Positions 26,371-36,000 of a DNA stretch of 64,000 bases are shown here, piece by piece. A model generated the notes under the pieces. That model worked only from the letters and a program-made list of their open reading frames with translations, was not told the origin of the DNA and searched no databases. Source of the stretch: Acidicapsa acidisoli (lineage in GTDB: Bacteria; Acidobacteriota; Terriglobia; Terriglobales; Acidobacteriaceae). The stretch lies in NCBI RefSeq assembly GCF_025685625.1, contig NZ_JAGSYI010000001.1, forward strand, positions 62,001-126,000. Reading direction: 5' to 3'. Both the position numbers and the translations under genes were made by a program. Positions within the stretch are counted from its first letter, which is position 1, and each line of letters opens with the position of its first letter.

Positions 26371-28028
26371 TACCAGCTCCTGAACTTGGCCGGCGGCTGA
26401 TAAAGGCCACCTGACCATGCAACTAGGTCTTCCATGCTCCTGGCAGCGAGTAAAGACCGGTTGGCCTGGAGGCGATGGACTCCAATATCTTCAGGAAAGG
26501 CCACGATGCCGCGACGACGGAGATCGGCTGTCTCACTGGCCTTTGCCTTAAGGCCGACAGGACTGATGCCTGCTACCGCAGCCAAAACCCGGCGGCGCTC
26601 TTCAATGCCTTCGGTTTTGTACAGATAAGCGATCCCTTCTTCCGTCACAACATGGCTAACGTCCCGGCCATAGATCATGATGGGGGTGATCGGCATGCCA
26701 GCCCTCTTGCCAACTTCAACGGCATCCAGAGTTTCGACGAAGGCCGGCTCGCCACCTTTGGCAAAGGTTTCAAGGGTCTGAACCACCAGCTTGCGGCCCG
26801 GGAGTGTGGGGTCAGCACTGGTCTTGAGGTCGAGCCAGGCCGGTGACGAATGGCGGCGTCCATGCGGGTCATGTCCCATATTCGGCGCGCCTCCGAAACC
26901 TGCAAGCCGTCCGGTCGTCACCGTAGAGGAATTGGCATCGCCATCCATCTGCAGCGTTGCTCCAATGAAAGCATCGACTGCGTACTGACCAGCAAGCTGA
27001 CAGAGAACACGATTAGAGCGCAGGCTGCCATCCCGACCAGTGAAGAAGATGTCGGGACGAGCCCGGATGTATTCATCCATTCCGACTTCGCTTCCGAACG
27101 AGTGAACGCTCTCGACCCATCCGCTCTCGATTGCCGGAATTAGTGTGGGGTGCGGATTCAGCGCAAAGTGCCTGCAGATCTTTCCGCGAAGCCCGAGAGA
27201 CTCTCCGTAGGTCGGGAGAAGAAGTTCAATGGCAGCCGTGTCGAAACCAATTCCGTGATTGAGAGACTGGACATGATGTCTCTCATAGATGCCACGGATG
27301 ACCATCATCCCGGTCAAAATCTGTAGATCGCCGATGTGGCGGGGATCGCGAGTAAAGAGAGGTTCGACCGCGTATGGCTTGTCGGCCTCTACAACGATAT
27401 CGATCCAGGAGCCGGGGATGTCGACTCTCGGCAATGTGTCGACAATCTTGTTGACCTGCACGATTACAATCGCATCGTGGAAAGCGGCAGCCTCAACAAT
27501 CACCGGGGTATCCTCGGTGTTGGGGCCTGTGAACAGATTGCCTTCGTGATCCGCCTGCTCTGCGCAAACCAATACCACTTTTGGGATTAGGTCTACGAGT
27601 AAACGGGCATACAGTTCGACGTAAGTATGAATGGCGCCGATTTCAAGAATGCCATCTTCAAGAAGTTGAGCGACCCGCAGGCTTTGTGGGCCGGCAAATG
27701 CGAAATCCACTTTTTTCGCTATGCCCAGCTCAAAGAGAGTCAGATGTTCGGGGCGACTGATGCTTGAGATGATCAGGTGAAGATCGTGAATCTTCTTCGG
27801 ATCCACCTTAAGGAGAGAACGCGAAAGAAAATCCGCCTGCTTTTGATTGTCGCCTTCCATGACAATCCGGTCGCCGCTCTGAATCACGGTTTCGAGAGTT
27901 TCGACCATCTTGTTTTGCTCCAAGAGCGGACCTTTCATCCATGGCTCGATCCGCTGCATGCGCCGGTGCTTCTCATCGCGCCGCGTAGTCCAGGAACGCG
28001 TTCCTTGTTTTTCAGTTTGTTGTGTCAT
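26370..28028 (-). CDS. mdcA: Malonate decarboxylase, alpha subunit (acetyl-S-ACP:malonate ACP transferase)
   Basis: A 552-residue subunit that exchanges acetyl for malonyl on the carrier protein. It belongs to the CoA-transferase-like family. Recognisable stretches are RIVMEGDNQKQADFLSRSL near residue 50, HDLHLIISSISRPEHL, and a C-terminal GIAYLYKTEGIEERR. Length matches MdcA of Klebsiella and Pseudomonas. It is the first gene of an uninterrupted eight-gene operon in the order A-B-C-D-E-F-G-H and is divergent from a LysR regulator, leaving about 100 bp for shared control. Confidence 0.95.
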   Translation of the reverse strand: MTQQTEKQGTRSWTTRRDEKHRRMQRIEPWMKGPLLEQNKMVETLETVIQSGDRIVMEGDNQKQADFLSRSLLKVDPKKIHDLHLIISSISRPEHLTLFELGIAKKVDFAFAGPQSLRVAQLLEDGILEIGAIHTYVELYARLLVDLIPKVVLVCAEQADHEGNLFTGPNTEDTPVIVEAAAFHDAIVIVQVNKIVDTLPRVDIPGSWIDIVVEADKPYAVEPLFTRDPRHIGDLQILTGMMVIRGIYERHHVQSLNHGIGFDTAAIELLLPTYGESLGLRGKICRHFALNPHPTLIPAIESGWVESVHSFGSEVGMDEYIRARPDIFFTGRDGSLRSNRVLCQLAGQYAVDAFIGATLQMDGDANSSTVTTGRLAGFGGAPNMGHDPHGRRHSSPAWLDLKTSADPTLPGRKLVVQTLETFAKGGEPAFVETLDAVEVGKRAGMPITPIMIYGRDVSHVVTEEGIAYLYKTEGIEERRRVLAAVAGISPVGLKAKASETADLRRRGIVAFPEDIGVHRLQANRSLLAARSMEDLVAWSGGLYQPPAKFRSW

Positions 28029-28049
28029 CGATTCACTCCTGATCTCGAC

Positions 28050-28111
28050 ATTTCAATTACACGCTCCGCATTGTGATTTGTGAAATTGAATGTTTTGTGT
28101 TCTGTGATTTG
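28050..28111. promoter_or_regulatory. Candidate LysR operator between mdcA and its regulator
   Basis: TTCAATT (28052-28058) and AATTGAA (28084-28090) form an inverted repeat. TGTGATTTG occurs twice, at 28072-28080 and 28103-28111, exactly 31 bp apart or about three helical turns. Both features lie in the divergent promoter region, where a LysR-type regulator would bind. Confidence 0.5.
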
Positions 28112-28132
28112 ACTTGCAAATATAATGGCGAG

Positions 28133-29071
28133 ATGGAACTCCGCCACATCAAATCCTTTCTCTCCATCGCCGAGACTCTGCACTTCAGTCGCACTGCAGA
28201 GTTGATTCATCTCAGCCAGCCGGCTCTCTCGCTCCAAATCCAGGCGCTTGAGGAAGAGGTGGGCGTCAAGCTTTTCGAGCGGAACCGCCGTGAAACAAAG
28301 CTCACCGCAGCGGGATTCGCTTTTCGGGATCATGCTGCTGCCGCAGTCGTTCAACTGGAGCAGGCCGTCCGTCGGGCGCGTTTGGCAGCAAACGGAAAAG
28401 TTGGTTTGCTTCGGATTGGCTTTATCTCGACGGCTGGCAATGAGATCGTGCCCCAGCTCGTTCGCAAATTCAGGGAGTCGAATCCGGAAGTAGAATTTTC
28501 TCTGCATAACATCCTCACGCTCGATCAAATCCGTATGCTCGATACTGGTTCGCTCGACATCGGATTTCTACGGTTACCGATTGGCGAGCACCCTGAACTT
28601 GAAGTCGTCGGTATTCATCGCGAACCGTTTGTACTTGTGCTGCCATCCTCACATCGGCTGGCGCATAAGAAGAAGGTGCAGCTGCGCGATGTGGCCGACG
28701 AAGACTTCGTGTTGTACGAACGCGCCTTCGCTCCGGGCTTTTATGATCTGCTCTTCGGAATCTTCCGGGATGCAGGGATCATTCCAGCGGTGCGCCAAAC
28801 GGCTGGACAGATGCCCACGCTGATCTCGCTCGTAGCCTCAGGCGTTGGCATTTCGGTACTGCCTGTGTCGGCTGTCAAACACAGTGCCGCTGCGGTTGTC
28901 GCGTGCGAGATTGCTTACGCACTTCCCCTTTCCGAGATAGGTCTCGCTGTACATAAGCGAAATCGACCAGCCATTGTCGATCACTTCCGATCCTTCGCAA
29001 TGAAAGAGCTCGTTGGGAGTACACGACTGCGAAAAGAGAAGGAGAACCAGTCGAAGCGCACTGCGAAATAA
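28133..29071 (+). CDS. mdcR: LysR-family transcriptional regulator of the malonate operon
   Basis: A 312-residue LysR-type regulator. The winged HTH (about 1-60) reads MELRHIKSFLSIAETLHF and then the recognition region HLSQPALSLQIQALEEEVG. The effector domain follows (about 90-295, RIGFISTAGNEIVPQLV onward). I use the ATG at 28133, where the canonical LysR N-terminus starts; the frame is open to 28073 without a better site. It is divergent from mdcA, as MdcR is in Klebsiella, and is probably an activator responding to malonate or a derivative. Naming follows position. It converges on the multicopper oxidase gene. Confidence 0.85.
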   Translation: MELRHIKSFLSIAETLHFSRTAELIHLSQPALSLQIQALEEEVGVKLFERNRRETKLTAAGFAFRDHAAAAVVQLEQAVRRARLAANGKVGLLRIGFISTAGNEIVPQLVRKFRESNPEVEFSLHNILTLDQIRMLDTGSLDIGFLRLPIGEHPELEVVGIHREPFVLVLPSSHRLAHKKKVQLRDVADEDFVLYERAFAPGFYDLLFGIFRDAGIIPAVRQTAGQMPTLISLVASGVGISVLPVSAVKHSAAAVVACEIAYALPLSEIGLAVHKRNRPAIVDHFRSFAMKELVGSTRLRKEKENQSKRTAK

Positions 29072-29122
29072 GAACATCTCCTTCTCGTTATGCACCGACT
29101 CGATCTATGAGCCGAGGCACCC

Positions 29123-30655
29123 TTATTGAAATAGAATCTTGGCCATCATTCCCTTGTCTTCGTGTTTCAGAAGATGACAATGTAAGACTGAGATCCCACG
29201 GATAATCGGGTCGGTAAAATCCATAATCAGATCGACAGAACCCTCCGGCGCGATGTTCACCGTGTCCAGCCACTCGGGCCCTGCCGTCTTCTTGCCGCTT
29301 TCTTGGAAAACAAGGAAATGCACCTGATGGATATGAAACGGGTGGATTTCATGTGAGTTATTGACGACGCGCCAATGTGCGTAATGCCCAATCTTCACAG
29401 TGATCATTGGCCCATCGGTTGGGGAGTACTTCTTGTCGTTCACATAGAACCCGTGCAGGTCCTCAGTGAACTTTACGGTGAACTCCGGTTCGCCGCTTTC
29501 CAACGTCCGCACTAAGGAAGGCGAAAGCGTCTTATAGACAGCCTTTCTCGTGCTTGGACTAACGGACGGCACATGGCTTGTCGCCGGGTTCGTTGTCCTG
29601 AGATCAGCCACAACCATCGCAGGATTTGGATCACCATCCGCCCCTGTGTCGACGCAACGTGTCCGTAGCGCGGCATGCACGCCTGCATTCGGCCCGACAA
29701 CAATCGTCTCAACGCGACCGGCCGGCGCGAGCAGAACATGCTGCAATGACTCGGTACGACGCCTAGGGTCGTGATAAGCGAGCGGCATTCCATCCAGCGC
29801 TAATACTGTCAATTGTTCGGTGTCGATCTCCAGATCTGCATAAAGATCGGGAGATGCATTGACGATTCGCCAGAACTGCTTCTCGCCTGGTGCAATGCCT
29901 ATCTGCGGCCGGACGACACCGTTCACGGTGAAGATTCGTTGGGGCTCCCCGGTGGCTGCGCCACAGGCTGCCGGTGAGAGTTGCACCTGTTCCTTCAAGT
30001 AGGAAGACTCGGCATCGTGCTCGTGCAATTCCGCATCGCGAAGAGTCAGGATGCGCTCCTTCATCGAGCGAACTTCGGGAACATAGCGGTCGATCCCGTC
30101 GATGACAATGGCTCCTGACATTCCATCGAGATCCTGCCGGTAGCTTTCTCCGTGAGGATGGGTGTGGTACCAATACAATCCGGGCGGTTGATCCAGCGGG
30201 ATGTCGACTACGTAGTGCAGCGATTGACCAGGCATCGCCATCATTAAAAGAACATCGTCTTGAGGCGCATTGGGCGAGACGTGAAGCCCATGGAAATGCA
30301 GGTTGGTCATGTTCGTGCAGGGTCCATCGACGCATAACTCCCTGGACTTCGATGACATGCGATTGACATACTCCACGCGGATTGTTCCGCCCGGCTGTGT
30401 GCGGATCACAGGCGGAACTTCGCGGCCTTCGAAGGAAAATGCGGCCTTCCCACTCGTCGGATCGCTCACTGCATCCAAAACAAAAGGCCTGCGTACCTCG
30501 GGTGGCTCAGGTAGATCACCGTTACTGGCCGCCTGATGCAGCTGTTGTGCGTGGAGATTCACATGAATGAAGAGGCAAAACATGGTAGCAATGTGAGTCT
30601 TCGTTTTTGACGTGTTGGACCTTCTTGCGTACATACGAGTTGATCTCTTTCGCAT
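29123..30655 (-). CDS. Secreted multicopper oxidase (laccase-like)
   Basis: A protein of about 510 residues with three cupredoxin domains. All four copper-binding motifs are present: HFHGLHV, WYHTHPHG, HPFHIHQVHF and HCHLLKHEDKGMM, so type 1 and the trinuclear type 2/3 centres should be intact. There is a signal peptide with hydrophobic core IATMFCLFIHV ending at LHAQQ, so it acts in the periplasm or outside. The ATG at 30655 is used. A shorter form from 30634 or a GTG start at 30694 is possible. Substrates may be phenols, bilirubin-like compounds or metal ions; the sequence does not tell. It follows a hydrolase gene on the same strand, but a strong hairpin separates them. Confidence 0.92.
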   Translation of the reverse strand: MRKRSTRMYARRSNTSKTKTHIATMFCLFIHVNLHAQQLHQAASNGDLPEPPEVRRPFVLDAVSDPTSGKAAFSFEGREVPPVIRTQPGGTIRVEYVNRMSSKSRELCVDGPCTNMTNLHFHGLHVSPNAPQDDVLLMMAMPGQSLHYVVDIPLDQPPGLYWYHTHPHGESYRQDLDGMSGAIVIDGIDRYVPEVRSMKERILTLRDAELHEHDAESSYLKEQVQLSPAACGAATGEPQRIFTVNGVVRPQIGIAPGEKQFWRIVNASPDLYADLEIDTEQLTVLALDGMPLAYHDPRRRTESLQHVLLAPAGRVETIVVGPNAGVHAALRTRCVDTGADGDPNPAMVVADLRTTNPATSHVPSVSPSTRKAVYKTLSPSLVRTLESGEPEFTVKFTEDLHGFYVNDKKYSPTDGPMITVKIGHYAHWRVVNNSHEIHPFHIHQVHFLVFQESGKKTAGPEWLDTVNIAPEGSVDLIMDFTDPIIRGISVLHCHLLKHEDKGMMAKILFQ

Positions 30656-30688
30656 TTCGAAATCTCTTGCGTCTTCGTTATCGTCTTG

Positions 30689-30739
30689 ATCCACGGCGTG
30701 GATTGCCGGGCAGTACCGGAGAAGGGCGTGCTCCGGTAC
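30689..30739. terminator. Two hairpins between hydrolase and multicopper oxidase genes
   Basis: GTACCGGAG (30713-30721) and CTCCGGTAC (30731-30739) are a perfect nine-bp inverted repeat with a nine-base loop. ATCCACG/CGTGGAT (30689-30703) is a second dyad around one G. Together they can end the minus-strand hydrolase transcript or act as an operator for the oxidase gene. No T-run is evident. Confidence 0.45.
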
Positions 30740-30771
30740 CGCGTCCGCTCAGGAATCCGAAAGAGAGATGA

Positions 30772-31554
30772 CTACTGAGCATGCGTCGCAGCGTCTTCGA
30801 TGACAGCAGCGACTTCCTTTGGTCGGGAGGCATATACCGAGTGGCTCGCACCTGCGATCTCTGTGGTGTGGCTATTGGCTCGTACCGCGTACCAACGCTC
30901 CAGATCGGGATTGATCGTCCTGTCTTTGGTCGCTACGATCATCCAGCTCGGCTTACTGCGCCAGGCAGGTGTCGTGATAACTGCCTTGAAGTTGTCAGCA
31001 AAATTCAGGACCTGCGAATCTGCCATGAAAGCGGCCTGCTGAACAGGCAAATCAGCGGCAAAGTACTCATGAAATTGCGCGGGATCAAGATATGTGAAGC
31101 CGTCCGCAGCCCTCTTGATTGCGCTGGATTTGCTCAAGTCGCTCGGGAAGCGCTTCCCATCATCCGCTTCGTCTTCGCCAGCATCCGGCATGTGTGCAGC
31201 AACGTACACTAAACCAGCAACGGATGGTTCTGTGCCCGCCTCAGTAATGACAGCGCCTCCATAGCTGTGAGCGACAAGAATGCTCGGCCCATCCTGCAGC
31301 GCGAGGATACGTTTCGTGGCGTTCACATCGTCTTTGAAAGACGTCTCTGGCTCCTGAACGATGCTTACCTTGTAGCCATCCTTATTAAGGATGTCGTAGA
31401 CGCCTTTCCAGCCAGAACCATCTGCCCATGCGCCGTGAACCAGGACAATATTTCGAACACGGTGCGTTTCGCGTTGTGCGCTTAAATAGGCAGGTGCGCT
31501 TACGAGGTAGCCTGCCAATACGACCAACGCGATTGATTTAGTAACGTTGTTCAT
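30772..31554 (-). CDS. Secreted alpha/beta hydrolase
   Basis: A 260-residue alpha/beta hydrolase with a signal peptide (TKSIALVVLAGYLVSAPAYLSA). The oxyanion region is VLVHGAWADGSGW. The nucleophile elbow is AHSYGGAV with a catalytic Ser, an acid follows in the second half, and the catalytic His is in ASHSVYASRP. It is close in style to the salicylate-esterase/pyrethroid-hydrolase-like small esterases. The ATG at 31554 follows ggaaagg and opens the signal peptide; the longer frame from 31587 is not needed. Its leader (31560-31650) is shared with a decayed copy at 38342-38440. An AraC regulator gene lies directly upstream. Confidence 0.88.
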   Translation of the reverse strand: MNNVTKSIALVVLAGYLVSAPAYLSAQRETHRVRNIVLVHGAWADGSGWKGVYDILNKDGYKVSIVQEPETSFKDDVNATKRILALQDGPSILVAHSYGGAVITEAGTEPSVAGLVYVAAHMPDAGEDEADDGKRFPSDLSKSSAIKRAADGFTYLDPAQFHEYFAADLPVQQAAFMADSQVLNFADNFKAVITTPAWRSKPSWMIVATKDRTINPDLERWYAVRANSHTTEIAGASHSVYASRPKEVAAVIEDAATHAQ

Positions 31555-31559
31555 TTGCT

Positions 31560-31650
31560 TAGAACCTTTCCGTGATGGGACTTGCATGACCTTTCTGATG
31601 ATTCGATGTATCAGGCACCCCCGATGGTGTGTCCAAACCTCCGCCTTGTA
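31560..31650 (-). repeat. Leader repeat family, copy A
   Basis: Read on the minus strand, this leader contains gcggaggtttggacacacc, atcgggggtgcctgat and atcgaatcatcagaaagg, and runs to the ribosome site of the hydrolase. It matches copy B (38342-38440) closely and shares the TTTGGACACAC core with copies C-E. Confidence 0.7.
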
Positions 31651-32499
31651 TCAGGCCAGAGACTCTGCAAGCAGCGACGGGATTGCTTGAATGCTTATGT
31701 CGTTCGTGTACGGTAAATCTGTGTAGCTGGATACGAGGGCTGATTGTTGAGCCTGTCGACGATACTCTGTGGGGGTCCTCATAGTGTGTCTTCGAAAGAT
31801 GCGAGCGAAGTGCTGCTGAGTTTGAAAGCCACATTCCGCTGCTATATCGATCACTGGGGATTCCGATGCTTCCAGCAGCTTTTTCGCCTTGCAAACTCGG
31901 AGCTGCAGCAGATACTGGTGCGGCGAGATTCCGGTCGACGATTTGAAACGCTGGGAAAAGTAGGCGGCACTCAATCCTGCCTCGCGTGCCAAGTCGGAGA
32001 GAGTGACGGTTCGGGAAATGCGTTCGTTTATGAACGTGAGGACACGCCTAAATTGAAAGGGCGATAAACCGTCTTCTCGTGATGCGTCCAGCTGTATACA
32101 TCCCGTTTCCTTCCGTGTGGGTGGGCTAAGAGGTACCTCACTCACCGGAGACGGCGACTCGAGGAGACTGATGGGAGTGCGTCTCCCATCCTGCTCAACC
32201 CAGGCCGGACCAGGAACCAGCTTGAGTGAAGCCGCTCGGTCAAGAGTTGCAAACTGAACTTTGAGACGGGCGCCCCCACGGTCCAGATTCACCGCGCCCA
32301 TTGGTGCTTCATTTGGCGCCGAGATGCCTTCAAGAGTCTCATGATCATCTTTCTGTTTCTGAGTGGACCGGCAAGGCTTCAAACGCGCCGAAGCTATGTC
32401 AGTGTTCCGAATTGGTGACCCATCCTGTTGCAACACACCGCCATTACGGAATGCTCGCCAGTCACGCCTATGTGAAAGTGCCTCGTTTTCGCTGTTCAT
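31651..32499 (-). CDS. AraC-family transcriptional regulator
   Basis: A 282-residue regulator whose C-terminal 100 residues form a double HTH of the AraC/XylS type: VTLSDLAREAGLSAAYFSQRFK for the first helix pair (given in part) and IDIAAECGFQTQQHFARIFR for the second. The N-terminal half has no clear cupin signature and is rich in polar residues, so the ligand is not readable. I use the ATG at 32499 (MNSENEALS); the open frame upstream to 32574 overlaps the STAS gene. It lies upstream of, and codirectional with, the secreted hydrolase, and may control it through the shared TTTGGACACAC leader. Confidence 0.85.
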   Translation of the reverse strand: MNSENEALSHRRDWRAFRNGGVLQQDGSPIRNTDIASARLKPCRSTQKQKDDHETLEGISAPNEAPMGAVNLDRGGARLKVQFATLDRAASLKLVPGPAWVEQDGRRTPISLLESPSPVSEVPLSPPTRKETGCIQLDASREDGLSPFQFRRVLTFINERISRTVTLSDLAREAGLSAAYFSQRFKSSTGISPHQYLLQLRVCKAKKLLEASESPVIDIAAECGFQTQQHFARIFRRHTMRTPTEYRRQAQQSALVSSYTDLPYTNDISIQAIPSLLAESLA

Positions 32500-32513
32500 A
32501 TCCAACCCCAAAA

Positions 32514-32786
32514 TTAGTTTTCTTCGTCGGCAGCTTGCTCTCTGAATACCCACTCGCGGATATACGGCGAGCAATGCGCTAATTCGACGCCCTTCGCTTC
32601 ACACAGTCCCAAGAAGCGAACCACCTCAGCATCAACGAGGGTTACCTCTTGCAGATCAAGAACGGTTCCCCTTGTTCGGCGGTTCATCTGCGCGCTTAAA
32701 TCCTCGATATCTCTGGCCTGAATCCGGCCGCTCAGTTTGAGAACGGTACGCGCTCCGTCGGATATTTTCAATATTCGCAAAGTCAT
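32514..32786 (-). CDS. Small STAS-domain protein
   Basis: A 90-residue single STAS domain: MTLRILKISDGARTVLKLSG at the start, then GTVLDLQEVTLVDAEVVRFL and LGLCEAKGVELAHC. STAS proteins act as anti-anti-sigma factors or as protein-binding modules. The phosphorylatable Ser/Thr usually found in the D-S-S/T-G loop is replaced here (LVDAEVV), so control by a switch kinase is unlikely. No kinase or phosphatase of that system is nearby. It sits between the AraC gene and the large sigma-54 activator. Confidence 0.75.
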   Translation of the reverse strand: MTLRILKISDGARTVLKLSGRIQARDIEDLSAQMNRRTRGTVLDLQEVTLVDAEVVRFLGLCEAKGVELAHCSPYIREWVFREQAADEEN

Positions 32787-32840
32787 CGTGCTCTAGATAA
32801 GCACGCGACGGACCAGATGTAAGCTGATGGATATAGATAA

Positions 32841-32890
32841 CTTAGCGAGATGGCTAAGTTCTGATTTTCGGCAATTTCTGATTTTCGGCA
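32841..32890. promoter_or_regulatory. Inverted repeat plus 14-bp tandem direct repeat
   Basis: CTTAGC-6-GCTAAG (32841-32858) is followed by TCTGATTTTCGGCA twice (32860-32873 and 32877-32890, 17-bp period). They lie 54-104 bp before the STAS start and downstream of the minus-strand gene that ends at 33008. This is a likely binding region for a transcription factor acting on the STAS gene. Confidence 0.45.
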
Positions 32891-33007
32891 GAATCTCGCT
32901 GCCGTTTGAAAGTCTCACCCATAATTGGGCTTCATTGGGGAATCGCCGCCATGCACAGCTTCTTTGCAACGTCCTGCTGCGTCAGAGCAATTGGAAATTC
33001 AGATTGA

Positions 33008-36000
33008 TCACTTAGATTTGAAGCGGCTTTTGTTGATTCCCAGTAAATCGATTCTCGAGTCAAGAGTTTGACGAGGAATTCCGAGCCTGGCAGCTGCTCC
33101 AGATAGACCGGCGATCCGCCCGCCCGTCTCAGCTAGGGCTGCTTCAATTATTTCTCTTTCTCGATCAGGATCCACTCGTCTCAGCGCTTTTTCGGTCGTA
33201 TCCGACGATGGCGATTCAAAGGGATGCTTTGGTTCCAGCCAGCGCTGATCCACGCAGAAAGTATCGCCGTCGCTCAAAACAACGGCTCGTTCGACCACAT
33301 TCTGCAACTCACGAATATTCCCCGGCCACGCGTAGGCCTGAAATTGCTCTAGAGTCTTCTTCTTTATATTTCTTATCCTTCTACCCACTTTCTTCGCATA
33401 GCGCTCAACCAGATACTCTACTAATACTGGAATGTCATCGATCCGTTCCCGAAGCGGCGGAATCTCAATTGGAAAGACATTTAGTCTGTAGAAGAGATCT
33501 TGCCTGAAGCTTCCCGAACCGACAGCAGCGTCCAGGTCGCGGTTAGTCGCTGCCAAGACCCGCACGTCCACTGAAATCGGCCGGGTTCCTCCTACGCGTT
33601 CGAATTCTCGTTCTTGGAGCACGCGCAAGAGAGTTATCTGAGTCTCGGCCGGAAGTTCTCCCACCTCGTCCAGGAAGATCGTTCCCTCATGCGCAAGTTC
33701 AAATCTTCCCAAACGTCGCTGTGTTGCACCGGTGAATGCACCCTTCTCGTGCCCAAAGAGTTCGGACGCGATCAAGGATTGTGGAATCGCAGCACAATTC
33801 ACTCGGACAAATGCACGGGTTGAACGGTTCGATCGATTGTGGATAGCCCGCGCGATTAATTCCTTTCCTGTTCCAGTCTCACCAAGAATTAGAACCGTGG
33901 AATCGGTGGGCGCTACCTTCGCCACTTGCGATAAGACGCGTCGGAGTGCCGATGAGGAGCCGACGATCTCCTCGAACATGGATGCCTGATCAACTTCTTC
34001 GCGTAACGCAATGTTCTCGTCCCGAAGTCGCTGCTCAGCCCGCTTGCGATCGTCAATGTCGGTCGCTGCGGAATACCAACGTGTTAGACGTCCCTGTTCA
34101 TCTCGTACCGGGTTTCGACGCCTAAGAAACCAGCGATATTTCCCGTCTTTTCCCCGAAGACGTACTTCGAATTCGTGCGGGAGTCCTCTCAACAATTTAT
34201 CTTGAGTTTCGCGAGTCACGCGCTCCCAATCATCCGGATGGACATACTCGCGACGATCGGTGTTCCGCCACTCTTCAAGAGTGAACCCGAGATAATCGAG
34301 CGCAATTTGATTGGCATACAGACGAGTGCGATCGCGATCAGGAGCCAATACAGCGACGTACTGAGGTGCAAAATCCAAGATCTGTCGAAGGTCCGCTTCG
34401 CTTCGCCGGATATTGTCTTCCGCCTGCTTTCGATCTTCAACGTCCGTCATTAAGGTGTACCAGCGCATAATGCGGCCATCCGCGTCACGTTGTGGCAGGC
34501 GGCGCAGCAAAAACCAGCGATAGACACCATCAGCCCGGCGAAGACGGAGCTCAACATCAGTTGGTTGGCCCGTTTCGATCGAGGTTCTCAACGTGGCAAT
34601 CACGTTAGGAAGATCGTCGGTGTAAACGGCATCGGAAACAGCCCAGTTCTTCAATTCGTCAAGGGGCTTACCAAGATATTCCAATGTCTGATTATTGACG
34701 AATTCAATTTCGCCGCTCATCGTCAAAGTAGAAACAAGGCCAGGAATACTGTTAACGATCTGACGAAAGTTTTGTTCACTGGTTCGGAGCCTGTCCTCAG
34801 CGCGTTTGCGGTCCTCAATATCGGTGAGGGTGCCGTACCATCGAACGACGTTTCCCTGGTCATCCATCAACGGCTCGGCACGGTACATATGCCGGCGATA
34901 TTCTCCGTCAAACCTCCGAATGAGACGTTCGCCTTCGCGGGGCTTCTTTGAAGCTATGATGTCACGCCAATCATCTACGGCGTCTTGCGCATCATCAGGA
35001 TGAATCGCAGTTCTCCAGCCCCATCCCCTCGCCTCCTCATCGGAGAGGCCGGTGTAGTCCAGCCAGCGCTGATTGTGGAACTCAGCAAAACCATCCGGCA
35101 GGGCGCACCAAGCCATCACCGGGATTGTGTCGATAATTGTTCTAAGGCGTATTTCTGAATTAGTGATCTCAGTTAATGCGCTCTCCAATGCCGCTTTCGC
35201 CCGATGCTGGTCGGTGACATCTATTGTGGTGCCAACGAACTGCACCACATCACCCTCTGAATTGACTGCTGGATGAGCCACGATTCGAATATTCTTTTTC
35301 GACCCGTCAGGAAAGAGTAGACGGGACTCGTATTCGATGTTGGTTTTCTCTCGCGTCGATTTTTCCGCCGCGGCCATCAAGCCAGCCCAGTCCTCGGTCG
35401 ACTGGAGGGACCGGTCTTCTTCAAAAAGGGGAGGCCCCTGCGATGGATCACGTCTGTGGATCCGATACATCTCTGCCGACCAATAGGAGGGGCCCGGTCG
35501 ATGAACATCCCATACGAAGCTACCCGAGTGGCTTAATCTCTCTGCCTCACTCAGATAAGCCTCGGTGCGCCGCAACTGCTCTTCTTTCAGGTGTCGCTCA
35601 ATTGCTATACCTGTGATGTCGCTGGCATTCTCGATCAGTTGCAGATCGGCGGCACTGGGGTTACGTGGCTCACGACTATGGATAGAAAAAGCGCCAAGGG
35701 GTCTGCCTTCACGAGTGAACAAGGGGAGCGACCAGGCGGAGCGAATTCCATAAGGCAACACGCGTTCGCGATAGTTTTCCCAGATGGGATCGGTCAGGAT
35801 GTCGGTTACATACACCGGCTCCCTGCGGTAGACAGCTGTGCCGCAGGACGCACCCTTCGCGCAAACTTCCGCGCGCCCTATTTGAGCGACAAATCCAGGA
35901 AGGCTTGGCGCCGCTGCGCAATGAAGATACTTTCCGTCTTCATCGAGAAGCCAGATTGTGCAGAATAAGCCATCGCCTTGAGATTCAACCAACCGAGCAA

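Noticed and set aside
28097-28125. TTGACT and TATAAT near the LysR start as a sigma-70 promoter
   Set aside because: The hexamers are only six bases apart, too close for a -35/-10 pair.
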